Source: Bradyrhizobium sp. 199
GTDB lineage: Bacteria > Pseudomonadota > Alphaproteobacteria > Rhizobiales > Xanthobacteraceae
DNA length: 64,000 nt
NCBI RefSeq assembly: GCF_023073355.1
Contig: NZ_JADPJI010000005.1
Coordinates: 1,674,001 to 1,738,000 of the forward strand
Direction: 5' to 3'
This document shows, piece by piece, positions 34,813 through 43,730 of this stretch. The notes under the pieces were generated by a model. The model was not told where the DNA came from, ran no database searches, and saw only the letters and a list, made by a program, of their open reading frames with translations. The position numbers were made by a program, and so were the translations under genes. Numbering within the stretch: position 1 is the first letter of the stretch; each line of letters opens with the position of its first letter.

Positions 34813-36058
34813 CTCGCCGTCTTAGCACCTTTTGCCATCCGGCCAATCGGACGGCCGCGCGCATCATGCCGGCTGATGCTGCTCCATCCCGGCAACTCGT
34901 CCGCGGCATCCCCCGCAATCCGAACAGCGGCCGCAGCCAGGCGATGCGCCGGACCAGTTCATAGGTCGCGACGCAGGTGAGCGCGGTGCCAATGATGACA
35001 ATGGAGGCCTCGATCCCAGCCGGGAGACCGCTGTCATGCAATGCATGTGCGATCACGATAATCGCGGTCTGATGCACGATGTAATACGGGAAGATCGCGT
35101 CGGTGAGATAGCGGCGCACCGGGCTGTCGGCCATGAAGTAGCGCCGCGCAAGGCCCAGCACGGCGAGGATCGCGAGCCATTGATAGCAACCATAGGCCGA
35201 GGCCGCGAACCACCTCAGCGCGAACGACGGGGCGAACAGACCGGCGCGAACCAGGATGAAGGCAGAGAAGCAGGCGGCTGCAGCCGCCAGTGCCGCCCAG
35301 CGCTGGCGCTCGACATTGCGCCAGATCCCCTCCTGCTTCGCCAGCAGGAAGCCGAGCAAGAAGGCCGTCGCGTGGTCCGCATGGTTGTACCAGTCGCCGA
35401 ATAGCGCATGCGTCGACGGGAAAGCGGGGAACAGCAACAGGCGCCAGGCCGCAAACAGCACGCAGGGCACGATCAGAAGCCATGGTCCGGCGAGCACGAC
35501 AGCCAGCTTCCGACCAAGCCAGTCAGCGCCAGCCGGCCATAGCGCGACCACGCCGATCAGGGCCACCGTGTAGACCCACAGATAGATCACGAACCACAGA
35601 TGATTCCAGGTCGGCAACATGATGCACGGGTTCGGATAGAATTGCGCGCCGAAGGCAAAGTAGTGCCTGGTATAGAAATCGAAAAAGCCGGCGGGATAGC
35701 CGAGGCTTTCCACGATCTGGAGATAGGACTGCGGCGGCACGAGCACGAGCATGCCAAAGATCAGCGGGATCAGCAGCCGCGCCGACCGCGCACCGGCGAG
35801 CGAGGCCGGTGAGGACTTGCCGAGCATGAAGCGGGTGGCAACCCCGGACACCAGGAACAGCAGCGACAGCCGCCAGGGGTTGAGGAACAGCATCACTGGT
35901 TCGAGCCAGGTCAGCCGGTGCACGCTCTTGATGTGAAATCCCCAGGACACATAGAGCATGCCGACGTGGTAGAAGATCAGCAGCCCGAAGGCTAAAATCC
36001 GCACCCAATCCAGATCGATACGCCTTTCCGGGTTTTGGAATTGCTGTGGTGTTGTCAT
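34730..36058 (-). CDS. Acyltransferase 3 family membrane protein
   Basis: A 442-residue integral membrane acyltransferase with about ten hydrophobic segments. The opening RRIDLDWVRILAFGLLIFYHVGM carries the catalytic-type His of the family, followed by LSLLFLVSGVATRF, typical of OpgC-like and O-acetylating acyltransferases that modify glucans or surface sugars. The last about 55 residues after LRGMPRTSC are Arg/Ala-rich, not membrane-like, and overlap the following gene by 83 bases, so the natural end may be altered by a mutation. It is divergent from a LytTR regulator with only 44 bases between, suggesting shared control. Confidence 0.83.
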   Translation of the reverse strand: MTTPQQFQNPERRIDLDWVRILAFGLLIFYHVGMLYVSWGFHIKSVHRLTWLEPVMLFLNPWRLSLLFLVSGVATRFMLGKSSPASLAGARSARLLIPLIFGMLVLVPPQSYLQIVESLGYPAGFFDFYTRHYFAFGAQFYPNPCIMLPTWNHLWFVIYLWVYTVALIGVVALWPAGADWLGRKLAVVLAGPWLLIVPCVLFAAWRLLLFPAFPSTHALFGDWYNHADHATAFLLGFLLAKQEGIWRNVERQRWAALAAAAACFSAFILVRAGLFAPSFALRWFAASAYGCYQWLAILAVLGLARRYFMADSPVRRYLTDAIFPYYIVHQTAIIVIAHALHDSGLPAGIEASIVIIGTALTCVATYELVRRIAWLRPLFGLRGMPRTSCRDGAASAGMMRAAVRLAGWQKVLRRRDAEPCLSRLERDHAAAPRGAGGDGCGL

Positions 36059-36102
36059 GGTTTTCTGCTCCTTGACGGGACGACAAATGCGGTTTTCGGG
36101 CC

Positions 36103-37077
36103 ATGGCTGACACCGAAAATGCCCCGCCCACGGAGCGCGTCGAGCCGGTTTGGGATCGCAATCGGAAGCGAGGGGACGAGCCGCGGGCGGCTGGGACGAG
36201 TCGCGGGCTTTTTGGGATCAGCGGCGGCGACCGGACCATGTTCGCTGCGATTGCGGCCGTCGCGCTCGCGATCGGAATGGTCAATGCGTTTTCGGGGGCC
36301 CAGGACGCCGCCTGGCGCGGCGACAGCTACGACGTCGGCCGGCGGCTGTTCTGGGAGATGTCGAGCATCGCCGTCATCCTGCTGCTGCTGCCGATTCTGG
36401 TGCTGGCAGTCCGCCGCATCCGCCGAACACCCGGCCTCGCGGCGCGGGCAGGAATCGGGGCGATCGCCCTGCTCGGCTTCTCCGCCCTCCACATCACCGG
36501 CATGGTCTGGCTGCGAAAGCTCGTGCTCTGGCTGGCCGGAGGCGCCTACGACTTCCATTTCTCGCTGGCGACGGTCCTGTACGAATTTCGCAAGGATGCC
36601 GTGGCCGTTGTCCTGATTGCCGGCACGCTCTGGCTGTTCGAAAGCCGGCGCGAGCTGAGGAGGGCCGCGGTCACTCCATCAGCGCCGACTGCTCCGCAAC
36701 GCTCGTCCTCCCCCGAATTGATCTGGCTGCGCGACGGTACGAGCCGCATTCGCGTGATGCCGCGCGACATCATCTGGGTCGCTTCCGCCGGCAACTACAT
36801 CGAATACAGCCTCGCCGACGGCACCCAGCACCTGATCCGGGGCACCCTGGCAGCGGCGGAAAGCGAGCTGGCGCGCTTCGCGATCGTTCGGGTTCATCGG
36901 ACCAAGCTTGCCAATCTCGACCGGGTGCGCGGCGTGGACCTTAAGGCTTCCGGGGATTTCGAGCTCGCCTTCGACAATGGGCAGACGCTCGGAGGCAGCC
37001 GGCGTTACCGGCCGGCCGTCGCCTCGCTCGGAAGCCGAACCGCGGCGGGAATCGCCTCCGCCGACGGAGATCCATAA
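36103..37077 (+). CDS. Membrane-bound LytTR transcriptional regulator
   Basis: A 324-residue regulator with about four transmembrane helices (near residues 46-62, 85-106, 116-135 and 165-180) and a C-terminal LytTR DNA-binding domain from about 205 (ELIWLRDGTSRIRVMPRDIIWVASAGNYIEYSLADG, then RVHRTKLANLDRVRGVD). The receiver domain of classic LytTR response regulators is missing, so sensing is probably through the membrane part. It is divergent from the acyltransferase; such membrane LytTR/acyltransferase pairs recur in alphaproteobacteria. It may regulate its neighbour. Confidence 0.85.
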   Translation: MADTENAPPTERVEPVWDRNRKRGDEPRAAGTSRGLFGISGGDRTMFAAIAAVALAIGMVNAFSGAQDAAWRGDSYDVGRRLFWEMSSIAVILLLLPILVLAVRRIRRTPGLAARAGIGAIALLGFSALHITGMVWLRKLVLWLAGGAYDFHFSLATVLYEFRKDAVAVVLIAGTLWLFESRRELRRAAVTPSAPTAPQRSSSPELIWLRDGTSRIRVMPRDIIWVASAGNYIEYSLADGTQHLIRGTLAAAESELARFAIVRVHRTKLANLDRVRGVDLKASGDFELAFDNGQTLGGSRRYRPAVASLGSRTAAGIASADGDP

Positions 37078-37425
37078 ACAGTCGTGATTCCAATCGCTTG
37101 TTCGCTACGCGACGGCACAGCGGCCGACCCCTCCCGCACCCGGCTGAATCCAGGCGGCGTCCCCATCACCTGAGGCAGGCTCGGGCATGCGCTGTGATGA
37201 CCGGCTAAGCTCTTGAGCTCGTTGAGAGATGTCGAAGAAGCTTGCTTTTTGACCCGTGCCTCGTGTTAGAAGGCGCGCGTCAGTTCACCTGGGCGCCACT
37301 CGCGCATCATCCGAGGGCGCGCCGCTCCACCCTTCATTCCTGCTCTCGTCGGCGACAACGCCGATGGAGCCACAATCGGTTGATTGTACGGGGATCACCT
37401 CCAAGGGACTCAATCAGAGACATCC
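37078..37425. other. Non-coding stretch before the alpha/beta hydrolase
   Basis: No gene is seen in 348 bases. It probably contains the promoter for the hydrolase at 37426, but no convincing -35/-10 pair, operator or terminator stands out. Confidence 0.35.
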
Positions 37426-38073
37426 ATGCCTGAAGTTATTTTCACCGGCCCTGCCGGCCGCCTCGAGGGCCGCTATCACCCGGCCAAGCAGAAGAACGCG
37501 CCGATCGCGATGGTCCTGCATCCGCATCCGCAGTTCCACGGCACGATGAATCATCAGATCATCTACCAGTGCTACTACGCGTTCGCGCATCGCGGCTTCT
37601 CGGTACTGCGGTTCAATTTCCGCGGCGTCGGCCGCAGCCAGGGCTCGTTCGACCACGGCACTGGCGAATTGTCGGATGCGGCGGCTGCGCTCGACTGGGC
37701 CCAGACCATCAATCCCGAAGCGCGCGCCTGCTGGGTCGCCGGCTTCTCCTTCGGCGCCTGGATCGGCATGCAGCTCTTGATGCGCCGTCCCGAGGTGGAG
37801 GGCTTCATCTCGATCGCGCCGCCGGCCAATCTCTACGACTTCTCGTTCCTTGCGCCCTGCCCGTCGTCAGGGCTGATCGTGCACGGCGAGAAGGATGCCG
37901 TGGTGCCGCCCAAGGACGTCAACACGCTGGTCGAGAAGCTGAAGACGCAGAAGGGCATCGTGATCGACCAGCAGGTCATCCCCGGCGCCAACCACTTCTT
38001 CGACGCCAAGCTCGAGCCGCTGATGGAAACCATCACGGCGTATCTGGACATGCGCCTCGCCAACGTGCGTTGA
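37426..38073 (+). CDS. Alpha/beta hydrolase (COG2945 type)
   Basis: A 215-residue cytosolic alpha/beta hydrolase. The oxyanion region is VLHPHPQFHGTMNHQII; the nucleophile Ser lies in AGFSFGAWIG (near residue 109); the acid and His are in HGEKDAVVPP and PGANHFFDAKL. FNFRGVGRSQGSFDHG is characteristic of this small family, of which no natural substrate is firmly known. ATG 37426 begins MPEVIFTGPAGRLEGRY as in relatives; the frame opens 14 codons earlier. It is convergent with sugE. Confidence 0.87.
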   Translation: MPEVIFTGPAGRLEGRYHPAKQKNAPIAMVLHPHPQFHGTMNHQIIYQCYYAFAHRGFSVLRFNFRGVGRSQGSFDHGTGELSDAAAALDWAQTINPEARACWVAGFSFGAWIGMQLLMRRPEVEGFISIAPPANLYDFSFLAPCPSSGLIVHGEKDAVVPPKDVNTLVEKLKTQKGIVIDQQVIPGANHFFDAKLEPLMETITAYLDMRLANVR

Positions 38074-38083
38074 CGGACGCGGC

Positions 38084-38407
38084 TCAAGCAAGCTTGAGCG
38101 CCACGATTCCCACCAGCACGAGCGCGATGCCCGCAAGCTTCATCGCGCTCAAGGTCTCGCCGAACAGCACGACGCCCATGATGAACGTGCCGGCCGCACC
38201 GATGCCGGTCCATACCGAATAGGCGACGCCGATCTCGAGCACTTTCAAGGCACGCCCGAGCAGGAAGACGAAGGCCGCAAGGAGCACGAGCGAGGCGATG
38301 CTCCAGCCCGGGCGCGTGTAACCTTCCGCGTATTTCATCGAGATCGCCCAGCCGACATCAAGCGTGCCGGCAATCACGAGCATCAGCCAAGCCAAGGACG
38401 GCGACAT
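38084..38407 (-). CDS. sugE: Small multidrug resistance transporter
   Basis: A 107-residue SMR-family transporter with four helices. The active Glu or its substitute lies in WLMLVIAGTLDVGWAISMKYAEG (Asp in the place of the helix-1 Glu), and WSIASLVLLAAFVFLLGRALK, AYSVWTGIGAAGTFIMGVVLFGE and the final helix are typical of SugE. SugE-type proteins export guanidinium or quaternary ammonium. The Asp at the conserved acidic position is unusual. ATG 38407 is ten bases after the GST stop, so the two genes form one operon. Confidence 0.85.
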   Translation of the reverse strand: MSPSLAWLMLVIAGTLDVGWAISMKYAEGYTRPGWSIASLVLLAAFVFLLGRALKVLEIGVAYSVWTGIGAAGTFIMGVVLFGETLSAMKLAGIALVLVGIVALKLA

Positions 38408-38417
38408 CGGAATGCGC

Positions 38418-39095
38418 TCAGGCTGCGAGCTTGAGCAGATGCGCGTCGTGGCGGACAAGGAAGGCGCGCAGCAACTCCGGATAATCTTGCCCAACGGCAG
38501 TACGGACGCTCGGACGTTTCGCAAGCTCGGCGCGCCACGTCCGCACCTTCGGCACATCGCGGAAGATGCCGTGCTCCGTCAGTTCGTCGAACAGGTCGAA
38601 ATAGCGGAAGATCGGCGCGAACACTGCATCGACCAGGCTGAATTGCTCTCCGGCAAAGAATGGACCCGCCCCGAGCGCGGCTTCGACTCGCGCGAACTTC
38701 GACACCAGCGCCTGACGCTTGCTCTCGAAGGTCGCCGGATCATTCGTGGTTTCCAGCCCCCAGAGATCGCCAAGAATCGCCGAGCCGAACTCCATCCAGG
38801 CGCGGTGCTCCGCACGGTTCAGCGGATCAGCCGGATGCAGCTTCGCGCCGCCTTGCGTCTCCTCGATGTATTCGCAGATCACGTTGCTCTCGAACAACGC
38901 GACCTCGCCCTTGTCGGTCGTCACCACCAGCACCGGCACCTTGCCGAGCGGCGACAGCTTCAGGAACCAGTCGGGCTTGGCAGCGAGATCGATATCGATC
39001 CGCTCGAACGGGACGCCCTTCTCCTTCAGCGCGATCACGGCGCGCTGCACGTAGGGGCAAAGCTTGTGGCTGATCAGTCTGAGCGATGCGGTCAT
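38418..39095 (-). CDS. Glutathione S-transferase
   Basis: A 225-residue GST. The N-terminal thioredoxin fold has ISHKLCPYVQRAVIALKEKG, with the active-site Cys of omega-like or beta-like classes in CPYVQR, then KVPVL and ALFESNVICEYIEE for glutathione binding; the all-helical C-terminal domain follows. ATG 39095 is followed downstream by sugE after ten bases. Upstream is an array of three palindromes, so a dedicated repressor is likely, and the pair looks like a detoxification operon. Confidence 0.9.
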   Translation of the reverse strand: MTASLRLISHKLCPYVQRAVIALKEKGVPFERIDIDLAAKPDWFLKLSPLGKVPVLVVTTDKGEVALFESNVICEYIEETQGGAKLHPADPLNRAEHRAWMEFGSAILGDLWGLETTNDPATFESKRQALVSKFARVEAALGAGPFFAGEQFSLVDAVFAPIFRYFDLFDELTEHGIFRDVPKVRTWRAELAKRPSVRTAVGQDYPELLRAFLVRHDAHLLKLAA

Positions 39096-39115
39096 GATAC
39101 GATCCCGGCGGTTTG

Positions 39116-39175
39116 ATGCAATTGCATCCATATAGATGCATTTGCATAAACGCGTCAAGTTCGATGCATCTGCAT
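39116..39175 (-). promoter_or_regulatory. Triple ATGCA-N2-TGCAT operator array
   Basis: Three 12-bp palindromes stand before the GST gene: ATGCAATTGCAT at 39116-39127, ATGCATTTGCAT at 39136-39147 and ATGCATCTGCAT at 39164-39175. Copies 1 and 2 are 20 bases apart, two helical turns; copies 2 and 3 are 28 apart. Copy 1 is part of the perfect 14-bp palindrome GATGCAATTGCATC. They lie 20 to 80 bases before the GST ATG, where a promoter should be. The regulator is not encoded nearby. Confidence 0.7.
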
Positions 39176-39191
39176 TAATCGCCCGTGATGT

Positions 39192-40295
39192 TCACGGCCG
39201 TGCGATCACCCCACCCGTCATCGGCATCGGCACGCCGGTGGTGGCCGGGTAAGACAACGGCAGACCCTTCAGCCCGCGGGCGGCGAGGAAGCCGAAGGCC
39301 TGCGCCTCGATGGCGTCGGAGGCCCAGCCGAGCGTCTCCGCCGCCTCGACAGTCGCGGAGCCCACCCGCTCCCGCAGCATGCGCAGCATTGTGAGGTTAC
39401 GGGCGCCACCGCCACAGACGATCCAGCTCCGTGGCCGCCGTGGCAACAACGGGATGATGCGGGCGATCGCCGCCGCGGTGAAGGCGGTGAGCGTTGCCGC
39501 CCCATCGGCCGGCGCGACGTCGCCGAGCCTAAGAGCAGCGAAGTCGTTGCGATCCAGCGATTTCGGCGGAGGCAACGCAAAGAACGGCAGCGCCAGCGCG
39601 CGGGTGATCCAGTCCTCGTCGACCTTCCCGAGTGCCGCGAACCTTCCTTCCGCATCGAACGCCTGTTTCATGGTGCGGTACATGAAGTCGTCGAGCAGTG
39701 CGTTGCCGGGGCCGGTGTCGCAGGCAATCAGCGTCTCATTGCCGTCGATGTAGGTGATGTTGGAAACGCCGCCGATATTGACCACGACGATCGGCCCTTC
39801 GCGGGCCAGCGAATGGGCGAGCGCCCGGTGGTAGACGGGCACGAAGGGCGCGCCCTGCCCGCCGGCCTCGACGTCGGCGGCACGGAAATCATGCATCACG
39901 GGAATATGGATCGCCCTGGCCAGCGCCGGCGCGTCGCCGATCTGCACCGTCAGTCGCTTCTCGGGGCGGTGCAGCACGGTCTGGCCGTGGAAGCCGACGA
40001 TGTCGAGATCCTCCGGCTTCATCCGGTTCTGGGCGAGGAAGGCGGCCACCGCCTCGGCATGGGCCTGGGTCACGGCGCGCTCGGCCTCGGCCAGCACTCC
40101 CGGCCGCGCATCGCGTTGCAGCAGGTGCACGGCCTCGGCGAGCGCCTGGCGCAGCAGATGACGCTCAGCCGGGTGATAGGGCCGATAACCGGTTGGCCCG
40201 AAAGCCTTCACCTGCTTGCCATCGGTTTCGATCAGCGCGACATCCACCCCGTCCAGCGAGGTGCCGCTCATCAAACCGAGTGCCGTCAACATCAT
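39192..40295 (-). CDS. anmK: Anhydro-N-acetylmuramic acid kinase
   Basis: A 367-residue AnmK, which phosphorylates and opens 1,6-anhydro-MurNAc in cell-wall recycling. The N-terminal ATP motif is ALGLMSGTSLDGVDVAL, followed by VGFHGQTVLHRP, NIGGVSNITYI and DTGPGNALLDDF and a late VCGGGARNL. Length is typical. Starts at 40295 and 40292 (MM) are both served by GAGGA. It is divergent from tyrS, as in many alphaproteobacteria. Confidence 0.94.
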   Translation of the reverse strand: MMLTALGLMSGTSLDGVDVALIETDGKQVKAFGPTGYRPYHPAERHLLRQALAEAVHLLQRDARPGVLAEAERAVTQAHAEAVAAFLAQNRMKPEDLDIVGFHGQTVLHRPEKRLTVQIGDAPALARAIHIPVMHDFRAADVEAGGQGAPFVPVYHRALAHSLAREGPIVVVNIGGVSNITYIDGNETLIACDTGPGNALLDDFMYRTMKQAFDAEGRFAALGKVDEDWITRALALPFFALPPPKSLDRNDFAALRLGDVAPADGAATLTAFTAAAIARIIPLLPRRPRSWIVCGGGARNLTMLRMLRERVGSATVEAAETLGWASDAIEAQAFGFLAARGLKGLPLSYPATTGVPMPMTGGVIARP

Positions 40296-40459
40296 GGATC
40301 AGCGTCCTCAAAGACCCTCTCCAGCATGCCGATCTTGTGCCAGAGGGACACATCTTATAATGCCACAGCGCCAAGTGGCGGGCGGCCATCGGGTTCCCAC
40401 GCAAGACCCTTAAATTGCCCCTAAAACAGTAAACCAAGAATTGTCAGGCGCGCCGACAG

Positions 40460-41713
40460 ATGACTGCATTTAAATCGGATTTCCTCAACACCCTGCAGGA
40501 ACGTGGTTTCATCCGCCAGTGCTCCGATTTCGAGGGGCTGGACGCGCTCGCCGCCAAGGGCGAAGCGACCGCCTATGTCGGCTACGATTGCACCGCCCGC
40601 TCGCTGCACATCGGCAACTATCTGACCATGATGATGCTGCACTGGCTCCAGGAGTCCGGCAACAAGCCGATCACGCTGATGGGCGGCGGAACGACCATGG
40701 TGGGCGATCCCTCCGGAAAGGACGAGACGCGCGCGATGCGCACCGTCGCCGAGATCGAGGCCAACAAGGAATCGATCCGCGGCGTGTTCGCAAAGGTGCT
40801 GCGCTATGGCGAGGGCAAGAGCGACGCCATCATGCTCGACAATGCGGAGTGGTTGACCAAGCTCAACTGGATCGAGATGCTGCGTGACGTCGGCCGCCAT
40901 TTCTCGGTCAACCGCATGCTGACCATGGACTCCGTTCGGCTGCGCCTCGAGCGCGAGCAGGAGATGAGCTTCATCGAGTTCAACTACATGGTCTGCCAGG
41001 CCTACGACTTCGTCGAGCTCGCCAAGCGCACCGGGTGCAAATTGCAGATGGGCGGCTCGGACCAGTGGGGCAACATCATCATGGGCGTCGATCTCGGCCG
41101 CCGCATGGGCACGCACCAGCTGTTCGCGCTGACGACGCCGCTGCTGACGACTGCGTCGGGCGCCAAGATGGGCAAGACCGCGCAAGGCGCGGTGTGGCTC
41201 AATGCCGACCAGTTCTCGCCGTATGATTTCTGGCAGTACTGGCGCAACACCGAAGACGCCGACGTCGGCAAATTCCTCAAACTCTTCACGACGCTGCCGA
41301 TCGCCGAGATCAAGAAGCTCGAGGCGCTCGGCGGCTCGGAGATCAACGAAGCCAAGAAGGTGCTCGCCACTGAAGCAACCGCGCTGCTGCATGGCCGCGA
41401 TGCCGCGAACGAAGCAGCTGAAACGGCGCGCCGTACCTTCGAGGAAGGCGCGCTCGCGGAGAGTCTGCCGACGGTGGAAATTCCGCGTGGCGAGCTCGAC
41501 GGCGGCCTCGGCGTGCTCAACGCCTTCGTGAGGGCGGGCCTGGTTGCGTCCAACGGCGAAGCGCGACGCCAGATCAAGGGCGGCGGCCTGCGCGTCAACG
41601 ACGAGCCGGTCACCGACGAGAAGATGGCGCTCTCGGCGGCCAATCTGACGCCGGAAGGCGTGATCAAGCTCTCCTTCGGCAAGAAGAAGCACGTCCTCAT
41701 CAGACCTGCATAG
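40460..41713 (+). CDS. tyrS: Tyrosyl-tRNA synthetase
   Basis: A 417-residue bacterial TyrRS that charges tRNA-Tyr. The HIGH-type signature is HIGN at residues 50-53 ([12 protein letters not shown]); the KMSKS loop reads KMGKT at about residue 236 ([14 protein letters not shown]), a substitution normal for this type. VCQAYDF and [10 protein letters not shown] bind tyrosine. The C-terminal S4 domain ([21 protein letters not shown]) is present. Confidence 0.96.
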   Translation: MTAFKSDFLNTLQERGFIRQCSDFEGLDALAAKGEATAYVGYDCTARSLHIGNYLTMMMLHWLQESGNKPITLMGGGTTMVGDPSGKDETRAMRTVAEIEANKESIRGVFAKVLRYGEGKSDAIMLDNAEWLTKLNWIEMLRDVGRHFSVNRMLTMDSVRLRLEREQEMSFIEFNYMVCQAYDFVELAKRTGCKLQMGGSDQWGNIIMGVDLGRRMGTHQLFALTTPLLTTASGAKMGKTAQGAVWLNADQFSPYDFWQYWRNTEDADVGKFLKLFTTLPIAEIKKLEALGGSEINEAKKVLATEATALLHGRDAANEAAETARRTFEEGALAESLPTVEIPRGELDGGLGVLNAFVRAGLVASNGEARRQIKGGGLRVNDEPVTDEKMALSAANLTPEGVIKLSFGKKKHVLIRPA

Positions 41714-41771
41714 GCGTATGAGCTTTTCGCTGCTTGTCAGGTTGCGCTGAAGCGCGCTCCCCTGACCGGCA

Positions 41772-43034
41772 ATGGATCAGAACACGCCTGGCAGGGAAAC
41801 GAGCAAGGAACAGGTAGGAAGCGCCAAGGGTGAGGCGGTGCGCACCGCACTCGTCGTGCTCGGCCTGTGCTTCACACTGGCGGTTCTGGGCCGCGGCCTC
41901 AGCGAGAGCTTCACCGTCTTCCTCAAGCCGATTTCCGAAAGCTTCGGCTGGGATCGTGCCCAGGTCGTCTCGATCTATTCCCTGACCTGGCTCGTCAGCG
42001 GGCTGACCGCACCGCTGGTCGGGCGCCTGTTCGATCACTCCGGTCCACGCATCGTCTACGCGCTCGGCCTGGTCCTGCTCGGTTCTGCCTTCCTGTTCGC
42101 AAGCCACGCACAGGCGCTCTGGCAATTCCAGCTCTCGATCGGATTGTGCGTCGGCATCGCCGTCGCCTTCATCGGCAACGTGCCAAACTCGATCCTGCTC
42201 GGCCGTTGGTTCGGGCCGCGACTGCCGACCGCAATGGCAGTGGTCTATTCCGCCATGGGCGGCGGCGTGCTGGCGTTGCTGCCGGCCTCGCAGCTCCTGA
42301 TCGATCATCTCGGCTGGCGCGAGACCTATCAGCTGTTCGGCCTCACTGCGCTCGCCTTGCTCGTGCCGCTGCTGCTCCTGCCTTGGCGCATGTTCTCGGC
42401 CGGCTCGCCCCATATAACCAAGAAGACCGATCCTGATTTCGTCGACAACGGCTGGACGCTCGCGAGCGCAATGCGCCACCACGCCTTCTGGGCGCTGTTC
42501 TCGACCTTCTTCTTCACTGCGGTCGGCATGTATGCGATCGCTGCCCAGATCGTGGCCTATCTGATCGATGCCGGCTTCCCGCCGCTCCAGGCCGCGACCG
42601 CCTGGGGCTTTTCCGGCGTCGTGCTGGTGTTCGGCATGCTCGGGGTCTCAGCGCTCGACGGGCTGATCGGTCGGCGGCCATCGGTGCTGTTGAGCTACGC
42701 GATCTCGATCCTCGGCATCGTCCTACTCTGGTTGCTTCAGTATTATCCGAACGTCATCCTCCTCACCGGCTTCGTCGTCTGCTTCGGCAGCATGATGGGC
42801 TCGCGCGGTCCGCTGATCACGGCGACCGCCATGAAGATCTTTCGCGGCAAGCGCGTAGGCACGATCTTCGGGACCATCTCGATCGGCAGCGGGTTGGGGT
42901 CGGCCTTCGGCTCCTGGAGCGGCGGCCTCATCCACGACTTCACCCACGGCTACGACCTGCTGCTTATCTTCGCACTTGCGAGCGTGATCCTCGGAATGAT
43001 TCCATTCCTGATCGTCCCCGCCTTGCGGGAGTAA
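41772..43034 (+). CDS. Major facilitator superfamily transporter
   Basis: A 420-residue MFS transporter with about twelve transmembrane helices. Loop 2-3 has GRLFDHSGPRIVYALG, an MFS motif A variant, and the related second-half loop has GLIGRRPSVLLSYA. It resembles oxalate/formate or monocarboxylate porters (NILLGRWFG, MAVVYSAMGGG), but substrate cannot be read from sequence. ATG 41772 lies 58 bases after tyrS. The gene runs towards the doxX gene, 221 bases on. Confidence 0.85.
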   Translation: MDQNTPGRETSKEQVGSAKGEAVRTALVVLGLCFTLAVLGRGLSESFTVFLKPISESFGWDRAQVVSIYSLTWLVSGLTAPLVGRLFDHSGPRIVYALGLVLLGSAFLFASHAQALWQFQLSIGLCVGIAVAFIGNVPNSILLGRWFGPRLPTAMAVVYSAMGGGVLALLPASQLLIDHLGWRETYQLFGLTALALLVPLLLLPWRMFSAGSPHITKKTDPDFVDNGWTLASAMRHHAFWALFSTFFFTAVGMYAIAAQIVAYLIDAGFPPLQAATAWGFSGVVLVFGMLGVSALDGLIGRRPSVLLSYAISILGIVLLWLLQYYPNVILLTGFVVCFGSMMGSRGPLITATAMKIFRGKRVGTIFGTISIGSGLGSAFGSWSGGLIHDFTHGYDLLLIFALASVILGMIPFLIVPALRE

Positions 43035-43149
43035 GTCTCCCCGACGTAACCTGCATCCCTCGATGTCACCGGGGAATTACGGAGGGCATGCGGGGCATGG
43101 CGCACGAAAAATTTCCGGGACAAGCAGCGTGAACGCACGAACTTCGGTG

Positions 43150-43175
43150 TTTTGTCCATCATGACAAAAATGTCA
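43150..43175. promoter_or_regulatory. Overlapping dyads upstream of doxX
   Basis: TTTTGTC - CATCAT - GACAAAA (43150-43169) overlaps TGACA - AAAA - TGTCA (43162-43175). Both are perfect inverted repeats, lie 80-105 bases before the doxX start, and could be operator sites for a dimeric regulator. Confidence 0.4.
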
Positions 43176-43255
43176 GCGCAAATCGACGCGGAGCCGCTTG
43201 CGGGGTCGAACTGAATACGGTCCAAGTCGCAGCATTGGATGGAGGGCACAAACCA

Positions 43256-43666
43256 ATGAACTTTCCTTATCTCACTCGCTTTCAACCGGTTCTCTTGAGC
43301 CTGTTTCGTTTCATCACGGGGTTGCTGCTGTTTCAGTATGGCGTCGCAAAGCTGTTCAAGTTTCCGCCCGTACCGATGTTCGCGAAAGTCGAACTGATGT
43401 CGCTCTACGGAGCGGCCGGTACTCTTGAGCTCGTGCTCGGGGGACTCTTGATGATCGGCTTGTTTACGCGACTAGCCGCATTCATCCTCGCCGGTGAAAT
43501 GGCATTCGCCTACTTCATGGGCCATATGTTCAAGGGCGAGACGCCGGTGTTCCTGCCGCTGCTCAATGGCGGCACAGCGGCGATCCTGTTCTGCTTCTCC
43601 TGCCTCTATTTATCGGCAGCCGGCGGCGGCTCGGTCAGTGCCGATGCAGCGATGGGCAAGGACTAG
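43256..43666 (+). CDS. DoxX family membrane protein
   Basis: A 136-residue membrane protein with four hydrophobic helices: LLSLFRFITGLLLFQYGVAKLF, AAGTLELVLGGLLMIGLF, AAFILAGEMAFAYFMGH and the C-terminal AAILFCFSCLYLSAAGGG. This is the DoxX/SURF4-like fold of quinol-linked thiosulfate oxidoreductase subunits and of many redox-stress proteins. ATG 43256 follows GGAGGG at 43240-43245. It stands alone; a hairpin terminator follows, and dyad operators precede it. Confidence 0.87.
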   Translation: MNFPYLTRFQPVLLSLFRFITGLLLFQYGVAKLFKFPPVPMFAKVELMSLYGAAGTLELVLGGLLMIGLFTRLAAFILAGEMAFAYFMGHMFKGETPVFLPLLNGGTAAILFCFSCLYLSAAGGGSVSADAAMGKD

Positions 43667-43700
43667 CTGCGCGTAAGCGCCATCATTAACCCGCAAACAG

Positions 43701-43730
43701 GACGGCACCGGTAGATCCGCCGGTGCCGTC
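43701..43730. terminator. Hairpin between convergent doxX and asmA-like genes
   Basis: GACGGCACCGG - TAGATCCG - CCGGTGCCGTC is a perfect 11-bp stem in the short gap between two convergent genes, one base before the asmA-like stop codon. No long T run follows on either side, but the stem is strong enough to act as a bidirectional terminator or mRNA end. Confidence 0.6.
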
